DNA of 64,000 bases from Bacteroidota bacterium (lineage in GTDB: Bacteria > Bacteroidota > Bacteroidia > Chitinophagales > Chitinophagaceae): NCBI GenBank assembly GCA_023386555.1, contig JAEWJK010000005.1:1-64000 (forward strand), given 5' to 3'. Below, in pieces: positions 10,360 to 19,899 of this stretch. The translations under genes and the position numbers were made by a program. Below the pieces are notes generated by a model, which ran no database searches, was not told where the DNA came from, and saw only the letters and a list, made by a program, of their open reading frames with translations. How positions within the stretch are numbered: position 1 is the first letter of the stretch; each line of letters starts with the position of its first letter.

Positions 10360-10469
10360 ATATGATCTGAGTTAATGTTTACTATACTCATAGTTGAGGT
10401 GAACAGTCAAGCACAAATTAACACTAATATTCCTGCAACATTTGTAACGGCTGTGTATCTTCCACTTCT

Positions 10470-13400
10470 ATGCGGTTATTTATTCTATTGATGTTTTTAT
10501 TTATTTGCTCTTATGCAGGGGCACAGAAACAATACCCAGATATAGTTATTAATATAGACAGCTTGCTGAACATTACAGCAAAAAACAAAACCCCCAATGA
10601 TAAGATTAAAGCATCAAATGCAATGCAGCAGATTGATACAGCACTTTTGCCATATCGTACAGCTTTTCCTTTATATACAGGCATTGTTAAATTATACCAG
10701 GCAGTTTATCAGCCTGCAGGCAGCATACGAGATGGCTACCTTGAAGATGCCCGTAAATTAATTTCGGGTAATTATACATGGATGGCAGACAGTTTCTCTC
10801 ACCAATGTTTACAATTAATTGATTTTTTTTCCAGTAGAAAAAGATTAAGCCAGTGGCTACCGTTCGATTCATTACTTAGATTATCAGCTACTATAAATAC
10901 TCCCAGTAAAAACAATCTTACAGTCATAGCCAATCATGCATTTGAAAAATATAAAAGAGGAAACTATCATATTGCTGCCGATCTTTCAGAATATAATATG
11001 ACTTATAATGATGTGATGGAGATTGAATATAGAGAAACGTCACCTCAATTTGCTTATGACCTGTGGATGATTCTTAAGCCCAGGTATGATGAGTGGAAGA
11101 ATACCGACTATTACAAAAGAGCCGAAAACGCTTCTTTCAAGAAAGATTTTGAAGATGTTGTCTGGTATTTTCGTTACATTATAGATGGATCGGATACCAG
11201 AAAAGCATTCATTAAATCAGATCGCACAGCAAGAGCTAAATATTATAATCTTTATAAAGATGCCTTGCTACATCTCGCTGATTGGACAATCCAGGATCAT
11301 CGAGAAGGCAGGGCTATAGTTCCCTTGAAATCTTTTATTTTTTACAATCTTATAGAATATGAATTGGATAGAGTAGCGAGTGATTCACAGTATCAGCCTG
11401 TAATAGAGCATAATGATTTTGTGAATTTGGTATTAACCCTCTCTAAGCTTTATCAGAATATGGGTAATGGAAATGATGCAGATGAAGTATTAACCAGGGC
11501 TATAGATTTTATTGAAAGTTATTCTCCTTATTGGAACAATATTTCAGTTGAATCGCTTAATAATCTTTTTCTTCAGCAGGCAAAAGCTGCAGGTCTTGCC
11601 GGAAGATTTGAATCTGCCTACACTGCATATCATAAATTAAAAAAAACTTGGACTAAACCAGTCACCACAACTTCGATAGAGCCATGGTTGGCTTATATGA
11701 ATGTACGTATTGCCGAAATTGAAACTTTGATAGCCAACAATAAGGGAAAAGAAGCTAAGGATTCGACAATCTTATTACTTGATGAATTGGCTCCAATTGG
11801 CAATGACAGCGTGAGCTTGTTGTACATGATAAGGCAATGGCCACACCTTGAATATCTTGGTGCCTGGGCTTCAGCAACAAAAGGAGACTGGAGTAATGCC
11901 TCACATTGGTTGCTTGATGCTTTGCGTACAATGGAACAGCAAAATCATTGGGAGGATGATGCACATTATTACCCTACCCAATTATTATATCTTACTGCAA
12001 GGTATCGCAATGAACAGTTTTTGATGAAGAATGTTATGGCCAACCTGCTTTTTTATACAGGCAGACACCTGGAACATAGCTTTCTTCAATTAACACCAGG
12101 AGAACGTATGCTGCTTTACGATCAGCAACTAAGAAAATATTTTGATGTATACCATGAGTTGATATTTAATCATGCACTCGACTCTTTCCCTTCCTTAAAA
12201 ACAAGCGCCATTGCACAGTCACTTTATCTTAAAAATGCACTCACAGATGGTGTGTTATTACCGGATAGCGTATTGGCAGCTTCCGGAGATACTGTAAGGC
12301 AGAAACTGGTAGCCGATATTCGTACTAACCGTAATGCTACTCAACTTACGCTTAACAGGCTTAGGATGCGGCATGAAAAAACGTACATCAACAGCGATAT
12401 GCAAAAAGCTATCTGGCTTACATTGCTTGAAGTGGCAGAAACCGATACACTTAAACGGCTTCATTCCTGGGAGGATATTGCAAAAAGCTTAAGGCAGGAT
12501 GAAGTATATGTTGAAGTGGTAAGATATACTAACTGGCTTACCGATTCTGCAGTTCATTATGGTGCTTATATAATGGGTAATAATAAACTGGAGCTGATTA
12601 ATCTAATTCGGGAAGACAGTTTATTGACTCTGTTGAAAGATGTTTCAGCTTCACCTCAAAATGCAGCAATTGATGCTGCAAATGTTCGTGGGTTAACTAT
12701 AAAAGGAAAACCTAAGAAGCAAACTGGTTTTGTACCAGGCAGTGTTGACAGATTAGGACAAAGTTTATTACAGAATCTCTGGCCTTCTTTAAAAAATAAA
12801 AAGACCCTTATCATTGTACCGGATGCAATTCTCAACCGCATTTCTCTTGCTGCCTTGCAGTGGAAAGGAAAATATCTGTTTGAATATCTTGAGCTGCGGC
12901 AACTCAGCTCAAACACGGCATTATTTACACCGGTAGAAGATTTTCCTGTTTCAGGCAATGCTTTAATAGCAGGTGGATTGGATTATGGTACCACTACCAA
13001 TTCGGTTAATATCAACAGGCTATTTAATAAGAATGTTGCCTGGAATTACTTACCGGGTACCTTAAAAGAATCTCAGCAACTGGTTCCCATATTTTCACGG
13101 AATGGTTATGCTGTTACACAGGCTAGCGTATCAGGGTTTACAGATACAGTGGCTACTCTCATGTTGCCTTCTCATAATATTATTCACCTTGCAACACACG
13201 GCTTTTATGCCGATACTACATTGGCAGCCAAAATATACAACTTCAAACATTGGAATGCTGAAGCCATACAACAGGATCCTTTATTTAGATGTGGTATAGC
13301 CTTGAGTAATGCCAATGAACCTGATGCAAAGAGCTTTACCACTGAAGGATACCTTATGGGTTATGAATTGGCATATACCGATCTCAGTAATTGTTATCTT

Positions 13401-13673
13401 GTTTGTTTAAGTGCTTGCGAAACAGGCCTTGGTGACCTGCGTAACAACCTTGGTGTTGATGGCTTAAGCCGTGCTTTAAAGTTAGGTGGTGCCCGTTATC
13501 TGCTCACTTCTTTATGGAAAGTTCCTGATGCACCTACTGCTGTTTTTATGGAAATGTTTTACAAAGAATTATTTCGTCTGCGTTCACCACAACTTGCCTT
13601 GCAAAAAACCCGTAAGTATATGAGTACAAAATATACAGCTATTGATTGGGGTGCATTTGTATTAACTGAATGA
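10470..13673 (+). CDS. Secreted TPR-CHAT domain protein
   Basis: 1,067 residues with a signal peptide ending near SYAGAQK. The N-terminal two thirds are helical with TPR-like pairs (for example around residues 300-420). The C-terminal ~300 residues are a CHAT domain, a caspase-like peptidase fold. The catalytic pair is visible: HLATHGF with His910 and LSACETGLG with Cys983, followed by GLSRALKLGGARYLLTSLWKV. CHAT proteins are known from eukaryotic separase-like relatives and from bacterial defence and type III-E CRISPR systems, but here there is no gasdermin, nuclease or CRISPR neighbour. The signal peptide places it in the periplasm or outside. Substrate unknown. It stands alone, after a terminator and before a metalloprotease. 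Confidence 0.88.
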   Translation: MRLFILLMFLFICSYAGAQKQYPDIVINIDSLLNITAKNKTPNDKIKASNAMQQIDTALLPYRTAFPLYTGIVKLYQAVYQPAGSIRDGYLEDARKLISGNYTWMADSFSHQCLQLIDFFSSRKRLSQWLPFDSLLRLSATINTPSKNNLTVIANHAFEKYKRGNYHIAADLSEYNMTYNDVMEIEYRETSPQFAYDLWMILKPRYDEWKNTDYYKRAENASFKKDFEDVVWYFRYIIDGSDTRKAFIKSDRTARAKYYNLYKDALLHLADWTIQDHREGRAIVPLKSFIFYNLIEYELDRVASDSQYQPVIEHNDFVNLVLTLSKLYQNMGNGNDADEVLTRAIDFIESYSPYWNNISVESLNNLFLQQAKAAGLAGRFESAYTAYHKLKKTWTKPVTTTSIEPWLAYMNVRIAEIETLIANNKGKEAKDSTILLLDELAPIGNDSVSLLYMIRQWPHLEYLGAWASATKGDWSNASHWLLDALRTMEQQNHWEDDAHYYPTQLLYLTARYRNEQFLMKNVMANLLFYTGRHLEHSFLQLTPGERMLLYDQQLRKYFDVYHELIFNHALDSFPSLKTSAIAQSLYLKNALTDGVLLPDSVLAASGDTVRQKLVADIRTNRNATQLTLNRLRMRHEKTYINSDMQKAIWLTLLEVAETDTLKRLHSWEDIAKSLRQDEVYVEVVRYTNWLTDSAVHYGAYIMGNNKLELINLIREDSLLTLLKDVSASPQNAAIDAANVRGLTIKGKPKKQTGFVPGSVDRLGQSLLQNLWPSLKNKKTLIIVPDAILNRISLAALQWKGKYLFEYLELRQLSSNTALFTPVEDFPVSGNALIAGGLDYGTTTNSVNINRLFNKNVAWNYLPGTLKESQQLVPIFSRNGYAVTQASVSGFTDTVATLMLPSHNIIHLATHGFYADTTLAAKIYNFKHWNAEAIQQDPLFRCGIALSNANEPDAKSFTTEGYLMGYELAYTDLSNCYLVCLSACETGLGDLRNNLGVDGLSRALKLGGARYLLTSLWKVPDAPTAVFMEMFYKELFRLRSPQLALQKTRKYMSTKYTAIDWGAFVLTE

Positions 13674-13791
13674 TGAATTGTAAAGCCTGATTTAAACAGT
13701 TTAGATAATGTTAGAATAGTAAGATTGTAAATCTTGTCTATTCAAAAATTTATAATATTAAGATATTATATTGCGAGATAATTATCCTTCT

Positions 13792-16230
13792 ATGATAAGA
13801 TATCTCGCAATTATTTCTTTGTTATTGCTGAACACTGCATTGCCATTAATTGCCCAGGAAACTTCAAGACCTTCACGAACAGGCATTAAGAATTATAGTG
13901 ATGTAATTACTAAAGATGCCATATCCGACATTGGATTATTCACAGTTCATAAAGTAGCAGATAAATATTACTTCGAAATTCCTGACAGCCTGCTTCGTCG
14001 TGATTTTCTCTGGATCACCAGGTTTGCAGCTATTCCTTCAGGGTTAGGTGGTGGATTTGTTAATGCAGGATCATCAGTGGAAGAGCAAATGGTGGTTTGG
14101 GAGAAAGCAGAAAATAAGATCACTTTAAGAAGCAAAACCACTTCCAGCTTTGCTGCTGATTCACTTCCCATAAATATTTCAGTGCTGGCTAATAGTCATA
14201 TGCCAGTAATATTTGCATTTGATATTGCAGCCTATAACAACGATGCAAAAGCAAGTGTGATAGATGTAACAAGATTTTTTTTAACTGATGTGAAAGCGAT
14301 AAGCGGTATCACACCCAACATGCGTCGTGATTATAAAGTAACAAGGCTTGATGAATCAAGAAGTTTTATCAACAGCATGAAAAGTTTTCCGTTGAATATA
14401 GAAGTGAGACAGGATATGACGTATGATGCAGCAGAACCTCCTGAGAATTCAACTGCTGGTTCTATTAGTGTTTTGATGAATCAGTCGATAGTATTATTGC
14501 CTAAAGAACCAATGCAACCTCGTATTTATGACTACCGTGTTGGGTATTTCAACATCAACCGAATTGATTATGGAAGTGAAGCGTATAAAGCTGATGAAGT
14601 TTCATACATCCGTCGCTGGAGATTGGAACCAAAAGATGTAGAAGCCTATAAAAGAGGTGAGTTGACAGAGCCTGTAAAACCTATTGTTTATTATCTTGAT
14701 CCTGCAACTCCTGTTAAGCTTAGGCCATACATTAAAGCCGGAGTGGAAGCATGGCAACCAGTATTTGAAGCTGCGGGATTTAAAAATGCCATTATTGCAA
14801 AAGATCCTCCAACACCTCAGGAAGATCCTGATTTTAATCCGGAAGATGTACGTTATTCCGTGGTACGTTATGTAGCAAGTACAACACGTAATGCTGTTGG
14901 TCCAAGTGTATCTGATCCACGTAGCGGAGAAATTATCGAAAGCGATATCATCTGGTATCATAATCATCTTCGTTCTTATCGTAACAGGTATTTGTTGGAA
15001 ACAGGTGCAGCAAATCCAAAAGCAAGAACACTTAATACACCGATGGAAGATCTTGGTGAAATGATGAAATATGTAATCACACATGAAGTGGGCCATGCAC
15101 TTGGTTTACCACACAATATGAAAGCAAGTTCATCTTATCCTACTGATTCACTTCGTAGCGGAACTTTTACTCAGCAACATGGTCTTGCATCTTCCGTCAT
15201 GGATTATACGCGTTACAATTATATAGCTCAACCGGGAGATAAAAATATTCGTTTTATTCGTCAGATAGGGCCTTACGATTATTATTCAGTTAACTGGGGG
15301 TATCGTTTTATTCCTGAAGCAAGATCGGCACAGGAAGAATTGCCGATACTTTCAAAATGGATTAAAGAAAAAGCAAACGACCCTCGTTATCGTTTTGGAA
15401 GTGGTGAAAGTTTTGATCCGGAAAGCCAGACAGAAAATATTGGTGATGATGCAGTGAAAGCTAGTACTTACGGAGTGAAGAACCTAAAGGTCATTACACC
15501 TCAATTGTATAAATGGACGGCTGCAGAAACAAATGATTATACTGATCTTTCTGAATTGTATGGAGAGTTACTTGGTGTTTTCAGCCGATACATTGGTCAT
15601 GTTGTTACAAATATTGGTGGTGTAAAACAGGAAAGATTAACTCCTGATCAGAAAGGGAATGTGTATACACCTGTTGCTGCAAAAGTCCAGCGTGAATCTT
15701 TAGACTGGCTGTTAAAGAATGCATTCACATCGTTAGATTGGTTAAATCAATCAGAGATCGTTCAGAATATTCATCATGCAAATCATGTTGATAATATCAG
15801 GTTGTTGCAGGTTCGTCATTTAAATGCTTTACTTTCTGCTGACAGGTTAACAAGATTAATGGAGAATGACATTAAAGATGTTGAATACAATGCTGCAGAT
15901 ATGATAAATCAATTACAGTCTGGATTGTTTAGTGAATTAACCAGTGGAACTAAAATAAATATCTACCGCAGAAACTTGCAGAAAGCATATATAGATAGAA
16001 TGGCCATATTCCTGAAAGATCAGCCAGCATCTGGTGCATCAACATTACGTCCAGGTGCTACACCTGTTAACATTAGTCAGTCTGATATAACTTCTATTGT
16101 GAGAGCAAACCTTGTGAAGTTGCAACAACAGTTAAAGATTGCAAGCGCAAAACACCAGAATGATCTGACAAGATTTCATATAGATGATGCAGTAAAAAGA
16201 ATAGAAAAAATGCTCGAACCTGCTAAGTAA
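13792..16230 (+). CDS. Secreted zinc-dependent metalloprotease (DUF5117/DUF4953 type)
   Basis: 812 residues from the ATG at 13792, which gives a clean signal peptide (MIRYLAIISLLLLNTALPL, then IAQE). An in-frame TTG seven codons upstream is less likely. The zincin motif HEVGHALGLPHN is complete, with its first His at residue 431 of this start; a downstream SVMDYTRYNY provides a Met-turn-like segment, as in metzincins. The order DUF5118-like N-terminus, DUF5117 (SYIRRWRLEPKD), then zincin catalytic domain is typical of this Bacteroidota family of about 800-850 residues. The protein is probably periplasmic or surface-bound and cleaves peptides. It precedes a convergent bidirectional terminator. 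Natural substrate unknown. Confidence 0.9.
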   Translation: MIRYLAIISLLLLNTALPLIAQETSRPSRTGIKNYSDVITKDAISDIGLFTVHKVADKYYFEIPDSLLRRDFLWITRFAAIPSGLGGGFVNAGSSVEEQMVVWEKAENKITLRSKTTSSFAADSLPINISVLANSHMPVIFAFDIAAYNNDAKASVIDVTRFFLTDVKAISGITPNMRRDYKVTRLDESRSFINSMKSFPLNIEVRQDMTYDAAEPPENSTAGSISVLMNQSIVLLPKEPMQPRIYDYRVGYFNINRIDYGSEAYKADEVSYIRRWRLEPKDVEAYKRGELTEPVKPIVYYLDPATPVKLRPYIKAGVEAWQPVFEAAGFKNAIIAKDPPTPQEDPDFNPEDVRYSVVRYVASTTRNAVGPSVSDPRSGEIIESDIIWYHNHLRSYRNRYLLETGAANPKARTLNTPMEDLGEMMKYVITHEVGHALGLPHNMKASSSYPTDSLRSGTFTQQHGLASSVMDYTRYNYIAQPGDKNIRFIRQIGPYDYYSVNWGYRFIPEARSAQEELPILSKWIKEKANDPRYRFGSGESFDPESQTENIGDDAVKASTYGVKNLKVITPQLYKWTAAETNDYTDLSELYGELLGVFSRYIGHVVTNIGGVKQERLTPDQKGNVYTPVAAKVQRESLDWLLKNAFTSLDWLNQSEIVQNIHHANHVDNIRLLQVRHLNALLSADRLTRLMENDIKDVEYNAADMINQLQSGLFSELTSGTKINIYRRNLQKAYIDRMAIFLKDQPASGASTLRPGATPVNISQSDITSIVRANLVKLQQQLKIASAKHQNDLTRFHIDDAVKRIEKMLEPAK

Positions 16231-16238
16231 TTAAAGAA

Positions 16239-16271
16239 ATGTCTCATCGTTTTTGATGAGACATTCCTTTT
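16239..16271. terminator. Bidirectional terminator between convergent genes
   Basis: ATGTCTCATC and GATGAGACAT form a perfect 10-bp stem with a GTTTTT loop. T-rich DNA follows on the + side and A-rich DNA lies on the other, so it can serve both the metalloprotease and the opposite DUF4199 gene. Confidence 0.8.
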
Positions 16272-16808
16272 TTATGAGACCTGTACTGCAGGTCTTTTTC
16301 TTTTTAATACCAATGCAACGATAAGTGATACAAGTATTCCTACTGGCAAAATTTCTGCAAGTGTAAACAGAATAAAACCTAAAGGCGTTGCGTACATTTC
16401 CTTGGCACTGTTTATTTTGGCTATTTCAGCATCTAGCCTGGCACCACTTAATGTTCCTTTTGCTTCTGCTATCATCTTTGCGCTATAACCTTCCATAAAA
16501 TTTGGCATGTGATAAGTGTAAACGAAATGCCATGTTATCACATACATTGCTGATGCAATTAATGAGATCAATAGTCCAATGCTAAACGCTTTTCCAAAAC
16601 TTACCTTTCCGCCATTTTGTTTGTCACGATAATTTTTTACTGCTACAAAAATGAAAGTAAATGAGATGAGCATTCCGAGGTAGCCAATAATCATAGCACC
16701 GGCACCCATGTTTTCAAGGTGATCTTTCTGGCTGATCATTGATACTGCCATAAAAGCTGATACTACTGCACCAGCTATCAATCCATAAGTAAGAACAACT
16801 TTTTTCAT
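16272..16808 (-). CDS. DUF4199 membrane protein
   Basis: 178 residues with four hydrophobic segments (about residues 7-25, 38-57, 75-95 and 145-165) and the DUF4199 layout, including the conserved polar stretch FVAVKNYRDKQNGGKVSFGKAFSIG between helices 2 and 3. Inner-membrane protein of unknown role; the family is common in Bacteroidota. It lies 103 bases downstream of a membrane-bound LuxR-type regulator on the same strand, so the two may be co-transcribed. Family assignment firm, function unknown. Confidence 0.85.
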   Translation of the reverse strand: MKKVVLTYGLIAGAVVSAFMAVSMISQKDHLENMGAGAMIIGYLGMLISFTFIFVAVKNYRDKQNGGKVSFGKAFSIGLLISLIASAMYVITWHFVYTYHMPNFMEGYSAKMIAEAKGTLSGARLDAEIAKINSAKEMYATPLGFILFTLAEILPVGILVSLIVALVLKRKRPAVQVS

Positions 16809-16911
16809 TGCATTTAATTTTGCTCAAAACTGCAGTCCTTGTTGGAAAAGATCGTCATACCTAAGTATGAAACAATTTTTCTCCGATGTAATTCAGACTA
16901 AAGTATGAGGT

Positions 16912-17385
16912 TCAGGGTATGATACTCAATCGTTTTGCTTTTTCAATGGCTTGTGTTCTTCGTTTCACATCCAGCTTTTCAAACAGTTTTGTGGTGTGTG
17001 TTTTTATCGTAGGAAGTGATAAGAACAGTTTATCAGCAATTTCCTGGTTACTATTTCCTTCAGCTATTAATAGTAATACTTCCATTTCACGTTGACTGAT
17101 ACCTAACTGTTGTATAACACTTTCATTTATTTTAAAATGCTCATTTTCCCTGTATACCATTACTTCCTTTTCTACAATCACAGTTTCTGTTATCACTTCT
17201 GTTTTGGGTTTCATCAGTTTTGCTGCTATCCAGATACCCAGTGCGGTAAATAAAATTGCTATGAAGGTTACATAAACTTCAATGGCATGATCAATCACTA
17301 AAAACTTGTATTCAATTACCTGTAAAAAGATTAATAATACAGCGAGCATTAATCCATAAATCACAACATTCTTAAACTTAAACAT
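16912..17385 (-). CDS. Membrane-anchored LuxR-type transcriptional regulator
   Basis: 157 residues. Two transmembrane segments come first (about residues 7-25 and 35-55), then a short coil (TETVIVEKEVMVYRE), then a C-terminal LuxR/GerE helix-turn-helix from about residue 90 with LGISQREMEVLLLIAEG and SNQEIADKLFLSLPTIKTH. There is no receiver or autoinducer domain, so regulation must come through the membrane part or a partner. The gene heads a likely two-gene unit with DUF4199. Membrane-bound one-component regulators of this size recur in Bacteroidota; target genes are unknown. Confidence 0.88.
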   Translation of the reverse strand: MFKFKNVVIYGLMLAVLLIFLQVIEYKFLVIDHAIEVYVTFIAILFTALGIWIAAKLMKPKTEVITETVIVEKEVMVYRENEHFKINESVIQQLGISQREMEVLLLIAEGNSNQEIADKLFLSLPTIKTHTTKLFEKLDVKRRTQAIEKAKRLSIIP

Positions 17386-17529
17386 AGCCGGTAAGATGCA
17401 TCAAATGTAATACGAGAATAATTTCCGTAGTATTACTTCGTAATTATCCCGTTGATAAATTTAGAATAATATATTGCTCTTCTATACATCTGTTGTATAG
17501 TTTCGCTTTGCATATCCCTTTAAACAATT

Positions 17530-17937
17530 ATGGAACTCAGTGAAAGTCAAAAAGCAATTACAATTATGCTGGTGGATGATAGTGTCATCAATCATTATAT
17601 TGTAAAGACGATTTTCAGGAAGGAGGGCTTTGAAAAAGAGGTAACCTGTTTTGAAAGTGCAGCAGAAGCGCTGATTCAACTCGACAACATGACTGCAAGC
17701 CATTTGCCTGATGTTATTCTTCTTGATATTAATATGCCTGGAATGAATGGCTTTGATTTCCTGGAAGCTTTTGATCAACTTTCAATAACAATCAAACAAA
17801 AATGCAAAGTCGTAATGCTTACCAGCTCTATGAGTTCAGACGATATTGCAAGAGCTTCCGCAAATCCCTATGTAAAGTTTTACCTTCATAAGCCACTTAC
17901 TACAGAAAGCATTTCTCAATTGCTGACACTGGTTTAA
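17530..17937 (+). CDS. Single-domain response regulator (CheY-like)
   Basis: 135 residues consisting only of a receiver domain. The acidic pocket is D16-D17 (MLVDDS), the phospho-acceptor is D66 (LLDINMPGMNG), the switch residue is T98 (MLTSS) and the conserved lysine is K121 (LHKPL). With no output domain, it must act by protein contact, as CheY or Spo0F does. No histidine kinase lies within the window, so its kinase is encoded elsewhere. It is divergent from the LuxR-type gene and convergent with the next gene across a terminator. Confidence 0.92.
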   Translation: MELSESQKAITIMLVDDSVINHYIVKTIFRKEGFEKEVTCFESAAEALIQLDNMTASHLPDVILLDINMPGMNGFDFLEAFDQLSITIKQKCKVVMLTSSMSSDDIARASANPYVKFYLHKPLTTESISQLLTLV

Positions 17938-17942
17938 AGAAC

Positions 17943-17968
17943 AAAGCCACTTTAGTAGTGGCTTTATG
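17943..17968. terminator. Bidirectional terminator after the response regulator
   Basis: AAAGCCACT and AGTGGCTTT form a perfect 9-bp stem with a 5-base loop between two convergent genes. Confidence 0.7.
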
Positions 17969-17995
17969 ATAAGGCTTTGTAAAAAGATTTTTATT

Positions 17996-19768
17996 CTAGC
18001 GGACTATCAGTTGCTGCGAAGCAAAATTTCCATTCTTGTCAGTGATCTGAACGATATAAAATCCACTTCTAAGAGTTGAAATATCAATTGGCGATGCAGC
18101 CAATGTAAATTGTTGTTGCATTACCGTTTGTCCGTTAGAGCTGATGATCTTCATTGCAACAATTCCTTCTCCCTGTAACACAATAGAATTCTTTGCAGGG
18201 TTAGGTGATATTGTAAAATTAAAACCTGTATTAAGTGTTACCCTTTTTACATTGCTATAGGATGTTTTTCCGTCTTTGTCACTCACCTGCAAACGATAAA
18301 AAACAGCATTTCCTTTAAGTTCATCAGCATCAATGTAGGAGTAGTTCAAAGCATTTGCAGCATTCACTTTTCCTATCGTAATAAATGATCTTCCATCAGC
18401 ACTTCTTTGAATATTGAAATGTGCTGTATTCTCTTCAGTTGCTGTTTGCCATGTAAGAACAATTGCTCTATCTTTTTTTATCGCATTAAACTGTGAGAAG
18501 GTTACCGGAAGTACAGTTGAAGTTAAAATAGGATCGAAGTCAACCAACCCTAAAGAGGCATTATCTACCTGGTGAAATATTCTTGCTTCAGCAATAGCCG
18601 GATCATCGGTATTCCAATAATTATTTTCTGCCTTTATGTTATCGGGAGTGTTATTGTAAAGATCAATATCCGGAGTAGCTGCATTCGTATTGTTAATAAA
18701 CTGATTTTTACCATCATCAGTTGTATCACTATTAGAAAGATCACCCAAATTCGGCTTTGCCCTACTACCTGGAACAATAGTAATGCCCCAAAGATTTGCC
18801 CTGATAATATTTCCTGTTACAATTGTGTTTTGTTGGCTGGTGGCAGTGCCTCCATAAAAAGAAATACCGCTGCCACCAAGATTCGGATTATTCTCAATAT
18901 TGTTTGTGTCAATGATGTTGTAACTGATAACAGCGTTAATATTTGATCCACCTTGCATTACAATTCCATAACGGTTTTTCCGTATCACATTACCACTTAT
19001 AATAGCATAGAGACTTCCGGATGGAAGAAAGCCGATACCACCACTATTTGTTGATCCTCCATATATGTAATTACCAATGATCTTTGTTGTGTCTTGTACA
19101 GTCGATGATGATGACCCTAAGTTTATTTGTGGTGTATTAACGTTGTTGGTATTATTTGCAAAGAAATAGCTGTTGTATATCTTAGGAGCATTAGAGCCGT
19201 TTGAACCACCATTGATGGCTGTTCGTTTATTGTAAATGAATTTACTGTTTTTAATTATTGGACTAGCTCTGAACAATGTAATAGCGCCACTACCGAAAGT
19301 TGTAGAGGTAAGATGATTGTTGTATTGCAGAATACAACTATCCAACGTAGGATTGCAGTCACTAATCCGAAATGAAACTGCATATTCTAACGTTAGTTTT
19401 CTAATGATACTTGCATTTGAACTGTCAAGCCTAATTCCAAAATATCCCGTAGTTAAGTCATCTGCAGTAAATGTTACATTGTTTGGAGGATCTATTAATA
19501 AAACCCCATCTCTTTTGGTTCCCAAAAATGTGTTAGCCGAATATTTTATAGTAGCATCGGTATATATAGTAAGCGTATCATTTGTATTAATATAAATGGT
19601 GTCACTTACATAATAAATACCACTTACCAGAGTTACACTTCCGTTGGAGTTAGTAACAAGGTCGTCCAATGTATATTTTACACCAGTTCCTGGAGTAATA
19701 TATTGGTTGGGAAAAGCCGAAGTGGTTAGCAAACACAATCCTAACACAACTAGTAAAGATGCTTTCAT
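17996..19768 (-). CDS. Secreted right-handed beta-helix protein with type A T9SS sorting domain
   Basis: 590 residues with a signal peptide (MKASLLVVLGLCLLTTSAFP). Residues ~80-380 are rich in short N/I/G turns such as GNIIRANLWGI and SYNIIDTNNIENN, typical of pectate-lyase-like parallel beta-helix (NosD/PbH1 repeats). Residues ~405-500 form a fibronectin-like module (VTFSQFNAIKKD...LTWQTATEENTAHFNIQRS). The last ~75 residues (FTISPNPAKNSIVLQ...GFYIVQITDKNG) are a type A T9SS sorting signal. It is therefore exported and anchored outside. The same fibronectin-plus-sorting arrangement ends the giant protein at 60.8 kb. Glycan binding or lyase activity is possible, but no catalytic set is evident. 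Confidence 0.88.
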   Translation of the reverse strand: MKASLLVVLGLCLLTTSAFPNQYITPGTGVKYTLDDLVTNSNGSVTLVSGIYYVSDTIYINTNDTLTIYTDATIKYSANTFLGTKRDGVLLIDPPNNVTFTADDLTTGYFGIRLDSSNASIIRKLTLEYAVSFRISDCNPTLDSCILQYNNHLTSTTFGSGAITLFRASPIIKNSKFIYNKRTAINGGSNGSNAPKIYNSYFFANNTNNVNTPQINLGSSSSTVQDTTKIIGNYIYGGSTNSGGIGFLPSGSLYAIISGNVIRKNRYGIVMQGGSNINAVISYNIIDTNNIENNPNLGGSGISFYGGTATSQQNTIVTGNIIRANLWGITIVPGSRAKPNLGDLSNSDTTDDGKNQFINNTNAATPDIDLYNNTPDNIKAENNYWNTDDPAIAEARIFHQVDNASLGLVDFDPILTSTVLPVTFSQFNAIKKDRAIVLTWQTATEENTAHFNIQRSADGRSFITIGKVNAANALNYSYIDADELKGNAVFYRLQVSDKDGKTSYSNVKRVTLNTGFNFTISPNPAKNSIVLQGEGIVAMKIISSNGQTVMQQQFTLAASPIDISTLRSGFYIVQITDKNGNFASQQLIVR

Positions 19769-19899
19769 AAATCTGGTTTAAATTAAGTGGCAAATATAGT
19801 AAGGTTGCCGATTGTATTACATTTTGTTGAATGTGTTAATCAGCATTGATCGTCTTATTTGAGAAGACAAAGTCACACAGCAATTATTACCTTCGCTTC

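Noticed and set aside
14602..15096. 164-residue minus-strand frame inside the metalloprotease gene
   Set aside because: It is a shadow of the metalloprotease coding strand, with Cys/Ile/Phe-rich composition and no motif.
10470..16230. CHAT protein plus metalloprotease as a phage-defence island
   Set aside because: Both have signal peptides, there is no nuclease, reverse transcriptase, gasdermin or CRISPR component nearby, and a promoter-sized gap separates them.
19846..19899. N-terminal extension of DNA polymerase I from a TTG
   Set aside because: The family N-terminus starts at 19900; the extra 18 residues are not conserved-looking and the TTG has no ribosome-binding support.
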